Shown piece by piece: positions 60,304-64,000 of a stretch of 64,000 nt of DNA. The number at the start of each line of letters is the position of its first letter. The stretch's first letter is position 1. The stretch covers positions 186,001 to 250,000 of the forward strand of contig NZ_JAADJU010000002.1 of the NCBI RefSeq assembly GCF_012933545.1, in the 5' to 3' direction. The translations under genes were made by a program, and so were the position numbers. The DNA comes from Rouxiella aceris (GTDB taxonomy: Bacteria; Pseudomonadota; Gammaproteobacteria; Enterobacterales; Enterobacteriaceae). Below the pieces are notes generated by a model that saw only the letters and a program-made list of their open reading frames with translations, did not search any database and was not told the origin of the DNA.

Positions 60304-60432
60304 AAATTCTGTTCTCTCTCGTCCGTTCCATTTACCGGGTAGATGGGGGCAACGCCATGATTCTTCAACCCACTGCCCTTGGCATGGCATGCATTTGCGC
60401 GGCTTCTCACGGCTTTGGCGGTAAATTATATT

Positions 60433-61209
60433 TCAACTGTTACTTCTAAGCAGCTTATCCAGCACGCGAGCCGGTAGCAGGCGGCGTAATAGTGACAAGA
60501 CATGGGCGACCAGCGTGACCGGATAGCGCAATCTGGCTCGCGGGCTTTCCAAAGCATGGCGCAATTTTGGTAAAACCGCCTCTGCGCCCAGGGTGAATCT
60601 TTGCGCGATGCCCGGATTGGTTACCGGTTTGTCGGACTGTGCCTGCTGGACGTTTTGCGTAAAGTTGCTGTGCAGCGGACCGGGTTCAATCAGGCTAACC
60701 TGAATACCGCTACCGTGTAGCTCCATGCGCAAGGTATCCGACCAGGCTTCCAGCGCAAATTTACTGGCGGCGTACACCCCGCGATTTGGCGTGGTGATCA
60801 GGCCCATTACCGAGCTGGTCTGAATAATACGCCCTTCACCGTGTGGCAGCATGGCCGGTAATAGCAACTGGGTGAGCTGGTGGGTGCCAAACAGGTTGCT
60901 GGAAAACTGTTGTTCAAACTGTTCGCGGCTAATGCTGTGCAACGGGCCATAAACGCCATACCCGGCGTTGTTAAATAACCCATAAAGCCGGTTACCGGTT
61001 AAGGCGATCACCTGCGCGGCGGCTGCGGCGACGCTTTGTTTGTCGTCGAGATCCAGCGTAATGGTCTCAAAACCAAGTTGGCGCAGATTGTCGATATCCT
61101 GCGCTTTGCGACAGGTGGCCAGCACGCGATAACCTCGATTTCTGAGATCTTGTGCCGCAACCAGACCAATTCCACTGGAGCAACCTGTAATCAATACCGT
61201 TTTTTGCAT
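60433..61209 (-). CDS. ybbO: Short-chain dehydrogenase YbbO
   Basis: 258 residues. Rossmann motif TGCSSGIG (8-15), NNAGYG, and catalytic YAASK (about 149-153). E. coli YbbO is an NADP-dependent aldehyde/retinal-type reductase. Next to tesA on the same strand with a 46-bp gap, as in E. coli. Confidence 0.94.
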   Translation of the reverse strand: MQKTVLITGCSSGIGLVAAQDLRNRGYRVLATCRKAQDIDNLRQLGFETITLDLDDKQSVAAAAAQVIALTGNRLYGLFNNAGYGVYGPLHSISREQFEQQFSSNLFGTHQLTQLLLPAMLPHGEGRIIQTSSVMGLITTPNRGVYAASKFALEAWSDTLRMELHGSGIQVSLIEPGPLHSNFTQNVQQAQSDKPVTNPGIAQRFTLGAEAVLPKLRHALESPRARLRYPVTLVAHVLSLLRRLLPARVLDKLLRSNS

Positions 61210-61255
61210 AACTTTACCTGTTAAGGCCCCCTAATATATGGAGATTATGGTTTAC

Positions 61256-61891
61256 TCAATGATGAGTCACCAAAGGTGCCAATTTGCCTGACATCCAGTC
61301 GGCAATAAAATCCTGGGCTGCCTGATTCGGGTGAAGCCCATCATCCTGCATCCACTCCGGTTTGATCGCCACCTGCTCCATAAAGAATGGAACTAAAGGA
61401 ATGTCAGCCTGTTTGGCCAGGGTGGGATAGATCGCGTAAAACGCGTCGCCATAACGTTTACCGTAATTTGGCGGCAGACGAATTTGCATCAGGAAGGGCT
61501 GTGCCTTGGCCTGTTTTACCTGGTCAATAATTTGACTCAGCGTCTGGCTGATGGTCGGTGGCGCAAAACCGCGCAGGCCATCATTGGCACCCAGTTCTAC
61601 CAGCACCCAACGTGGATGGTGCTGCAGCAGCAGCCCAGGCAAACGCGCCAGACCTTGCGCCGAGGTATCGCCACTGATACTGGCATTAACAATGTCCGGC
61701 ATACCGCCACGCTTTTTCCACTGAGTATTCAGTAGCGTTGGCCAGGAGGTGTTTGCCGGCAAGCGGTAAACTGCACTTAAACTGTCGCCTACAATCAGCA
61801 GCGTATCAGCCGCCATAGCGCGAAAACTTAACATTCCCATCAACAGAAGGAAGGGAAGATGCCAGCGGAAAACGTACTTGAAGTTCATCAT
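61256..61891 (-). CDS. tesA: Acyl-CoA thioesterase I / lysophospholipase L1 TesA
   Basis: 211 residues. Sec signal peptide ([17 protein letters not shown] ... RAMA-AD, cut near 28), periplasmic SGNH hydrolase: Ser in GDSLSA, oxyanion Asn in GANDG (E. coli GGNDG), Asp-His in DDGLHPN. Start ATG 61891 as in E. coli; it overlaps the divergent ybbA start by 33 nt. Confidence 0.96.
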   Translation of the reverse strand: MMNFKYVFRWHLPFLLLMGMLSFRAMAADTLLIVGDSLSAVYRLPANTSWPTLLNTQWKKRGGMPDIVNASISGDTSAQGLARLPGLLLQHHPRWVLVELGANDGLRGFAPPTISQTLSQIIDQVKQAKAQPFLMQIRLPPNYGKRYGDAFYAIYPTLAKQADIPLVPFFMEQVAIKPEWMQDDGLHPNQAAQDFIADWMSGKLAPLVTHH

Positions 61892-62545
61892 CTTAGTAAA
61901 CACGTCGGTCAGGGTGAGCATCGGCTCTCCATCCTGTCCGGTGTTGAGCTGGTTGTCAAACCCGCTCAGACTATTGCGCTGATCGGCGAGTCGGGTTCGG
62001 GAAAGTCGACGTTACTGGGGATCCTTGCCGGATTGGACGATGGCAGCAGCGGTGAGGTGCGGCTATTGGGGAAAAACCTGGTATCCCTTAACGAAGAAGG
62101 GCGGGCGGCGCTGCGTGCCAAAAACGTTGGCTTTGTCTTTCAGTCTTTTATGTTGGTACCCACATTAAATGCGTTGGAAAATGTCCAACTGCCCGCGTTA
62201 CTGCGCGGTGAAAGCGATGCCAGCAGCCGTGAGCAGGCGCTGCAGCTACTCAAACAGCTGGGACTGGGCGAACGTCTGCACCATTTACCGGCACAGCTTT
62301 CCGGCGGCGAACAGCAGCGGGTGGCGCTGGCGCGGGCGTTTATCGGACGGCCAAAACTGCTGTTTGCCGATGAACCTACCGGCAATCTCGATCGCCAGAC
62401 CGGGGAGCGTATCGCCGATCTGTTGTTCTCCTTTAATCGTGATAATCACACCACGCTGATTTTGGTCACCCATGACGAACGGCTGGCGGCGCGTTGTCAG
62501 CGACGCTTGCGCCTGCGTGACGGAAAATTGTGGGAGGACGCATGA
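61859..62545 (+). CDS. ybbA: ABC transporter ATP-binding protein YbbA
   Basis: 228 residues of the LolD/MacB-type ATPase family: Walker [10 protein letters not shown], signature LSGGEQQR, Walker B LLFADEPT and the H-loop VTHDE. Partner of the large permease YbbP, translationally coupled (ATGA). Divergent and overlapping with tesA, a layout conserved in E. coli. Function not settled; a lipid- or lysophospholipid-linked role has been inferred from the tesA link. Confidence 0.95.
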   Translation: MPAENVLEVHHLSKHVGQGEHRLSILSGVELVVKPAQTIALIGESGSGKSTLLGILAGLDDGSSGEVRLLGKNLVSLNEEGRAALRAKNVGFVFQSFMLVPTLNALENVQLPALLRGESDASSREQALQLLKQLGLGERLHHLPAQLSGGEQQRVALARAFIGRPKLLFADEPTGNLDRQTGERIADLLFSFNRDNHTTLILVTHDERLAARCQRRLRLRDGKLWEDA

Positions 62546-64000
62546 TCTGGCGCTGGTTTTGGCGCGAGTGGCGTTCGCCTTCGCTGCTGATCGTTTGGCT
62601 GTCCTTGACGCTGGCGGTGGCCTGTGTGCTGGCACTGGGCAGTATCAGCGATCGGATGGACAAAGGACTGAGCGAGCAAAGCCGTGAATTTATTGCCGGC
62701 GATCGCGTTCTGCAGTCCAGCCGACCAATTACTGAGGCCTGGCTCGACGATGCCCGCCAACAGGGGCTAAAAGTCAGCCGTCAGCTGTCGTTTATGACCA
62801 TGACTTTTGCTGGCAATACGCCGCAGCTGGCCGATGTTAAAGCCACCGATTTGGCCTATCCGCTCTATGGCAAGCTCGATACCCAGCCGCCGGGCGTCAA
62901 AGCCGAGCCGGGCACGGTGCTGGTTGCGCCGCGTCTACTGGCGCTGCTTAACCTGAAAGTCGGCGATAATCTCGATGTCGGCGATACCACGCTGCGCATT
63001 GCCGGGGTGATCAATCAAGAGCCAGATTCTGGCTTTAATCCTTTCCAAACCGCGCCTCGGGTGATTATCAATCTGGCGGATGTCGACAAAACCGGAGCAA
63101 TCCAGCCCGGCAGTCGTCTGAGTTATCGTTATATGTTTGCCGGTTCGGCCAAGGATATCCAGCGCTATGGCGAGGCAATCAAAGGCTTGCTGCGACCCGA
63201 TCAACGTTGGTATGGCATGGAAGAGTCCGACGGGGCGCTAAGTCGATCCTTGCAGCGTTCACAGCAGTTTTTAACCCTTTCTGCGCTGCTGACCCTGATG
63301 CTGTCTATTGCCGCAGTGGCGGTTTCCATGAGCCATTACTGCCGCAGTCGTTACGATCTGGTGGCGGTCCTAAAAACGCTCGGTGCCGGACGGCGGGCGC
63401 TGCAAAAGCTGATTATTGGCCAGTGGCTGGCGGTTCTGCTGCTGGCAGGGCTGGCGGGCAGTCTGATTGGCCTGGCCTTTGAGGCACTGTTGCTCAAAAT
63501 GCTGGCACCGGTGCTGCCGGGGCAATTACCGGCGGCGGGGGCCTGGCCGTGGCTATGGGCGATGGGCGCGCTGCTGGTGATCTCGTTGCTGGTCGGCCTG
63601 CGGCCTTATCGCCAACTGCTGGCTACCTTGCCGCTGCGGGTGCTGCGCCAGGATGTGGTGGCCAATGTCTGGCCACTGCGTTACTTCTTGCCGCTGATTA
63701 TGCTGATCGTGGTGTTGCTGCTGGTGGCGCTGGTGGGCAACAGTGCGCTGCTGTGGTCTTTGCTGGCGGGGATTGTGGTGCTTTCGCTGTTGCTGGGCGG
63801 CATTGGCTGGCTGAGTCTGTTGCTGTTAAAACGTCTGACCGTTAGCCATTTAGGGCTGCGTCTGGCCATTAACCGCCTGCTGCGTCAGCCCTGGGTGACT
63901 CTCAGTCAACTGGCGGCATTCTCCATGTCGTTTATGTTGCTGGCGTTGCTGCTGGTACTGCGTGGCGACCTGCTTGGTCAGTGGCAACAACAGTTGCCGC
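62542..64000 (+). CDS. ybbP: ABC transporter permease YbbP (partial, 3' end off window)
   Basis: First 486 residues of a protein of about 800 in E. coli. N-terminal membrane helix (LLIVWLSLTLAVACVLALG), a MacB-like periplasmic domain (about 40-235), then an FtsX-type helix bundle beginning LSALLTLMLSIAAVAVSMSH and a second bundle starting near the edge. With YbbA forms a type VII-like mechanotransmission ABC complex. No stop is reached in the window. Confidence 0.93.
   Translation, partial: MIWRWFWREWRSPSLLIVWLSLTLAVACVLALGSISDRMDKGLSEQSREFIAGDRVLQSSRPITEAWLDDARQQGLKVSRQLSFMTMTFAGNTPQLADVKATDLAYPLYGKLDTQPPGVKAEPGTVLVAPRLLALLNLKVGDNLDVGDTTLRIAGVINQEPDSGFNPFQTAPRVIINLADVDKTGAIQPGSRLSYRYMFAGSAKDIQRYGEAIKGLLRPDQRWYGMEESDGALSRSLQRSQQFLTLSALLTLMLSIAAVAVSMSHYCRSRYDLVAVLKTLGAGRRALQKLIIGQWLAVLLLAGLAGSLIGLAFEALLLKMLAPVLPGQLPAAGAWPWLWAMGALLVISLLVGLRPYRQLLATLPLRVLRQDVVANVWPLRYFLPLIMLIVVLLLVALVGNSALLWSLLAGIVVLSLLLGGIGWLSLLLLKRLTVSHLGLRLAINRLLRQPWVTLSQLAAFSMSFMLLALLLVLRGDLLGQWQQQLP

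Overview
The window is chromosome of a gamma-proteobacterium of the order Enterobacterales. From queC to ybbP it follows the backbone known from E. coli K-12 (queC-ybaE-decR-mdlAB-glnK-amtB-tesB-ybaY-atl-ffs ... hha-tomB-acrBAR-mscK-rsmS-priC-apt-dnaX-ybaB-recR-htpG-adk-hemH-gsk-fsr-ybaK-chiX-ybaP-copA-cueR-ybbJ-qmcA-cnoX-ybbO-tesA-ybbA-ybbP), and protein identities look high throughout. The extra genes, a Hha closer to YmoA than to E. coli Hha, and roughly 50-55% GC suggest a Yersiniaceae-type organism (Serratia-like). This genus-level guess is inference only. No tRNA, rRNA operon, CRISPR array, complete insertion sequence or prophage was seen.

Layout. 1-5.4 kb: queC (cut by the window edge), the SgrR-type regulator ybaE, a TIM-barrel-like protein of unknown function where E. 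coli has cof, and a divergent cysteine-desulfhydrase-type PLP enzyme with the Lrp-family regulator decR. 5.5-13.9 kb: mdlAB transporter, nitrogen-regulated glnK-amtB with a textbook sigma-54 promoter and NtrC site, tesB, ybaY, a small repeat element that appears to split a two-way terminator, atl and the 4.5S RNA gene ffs. 13.9-18.2 kb: an adenine salvage block (purine permease, adenine deaminase, LysR regulator). 18.3-23.1 kb: hha-tomB, an unknown AT-rich gene, and a zinc-starvation block (ABC importer plus zinc-free ribosomal proteins L31B and L36B) with Zur-like boxes at both ends. 23.2-39.2 kb: acrAB/acrR, mscK, rsmS, priC, apt, dnaX (with its programmed -1 frameshift), ybaB-recR and htpG with a sigma-32 promoter.

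39.2-43.2 kb is an accessory LysR-controlled operon between htpG and adk. It encodes a PP-loop ATPase, a Nudix hydrolase, a minimal aminotransferase-fold protein and a DMT exporter. These look like the parts of a small-molecule pathway with its own exporter, and I cannot match them to a described pathway. 43.2-52.1 kb: adk, hemH, gsk, fsr, ybaK, the small RNA chiX, ybaP and copA (with a conserved CopA(Z) frameshift signal).

52.1-57.3 kb is a second island, between copA and its regulator cueR. It carries a PAAR spike-tip protein, a predicted papain-like cysteine peptidase effector and three related lipoproteins that look like immunity proteins. Each of the two downstream lipoprotein genes is preceded by a mini-ORF that reproduces the last residues of the effector. 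This is the most interesting structure in the window: it reads as a type VI secretion effector/immunity locus that has gone through successive 3'-end exchange or duplication. An acyltransferase-3 gene completes the island. A CueR-type box sits at each end of it. 57.4-64 kb returns to backbone: cueR, ybbJ-qmcA, cnoX, ybbO, tesA and the divergent ybbA-ybbP (ybbP is cut by the window edge).
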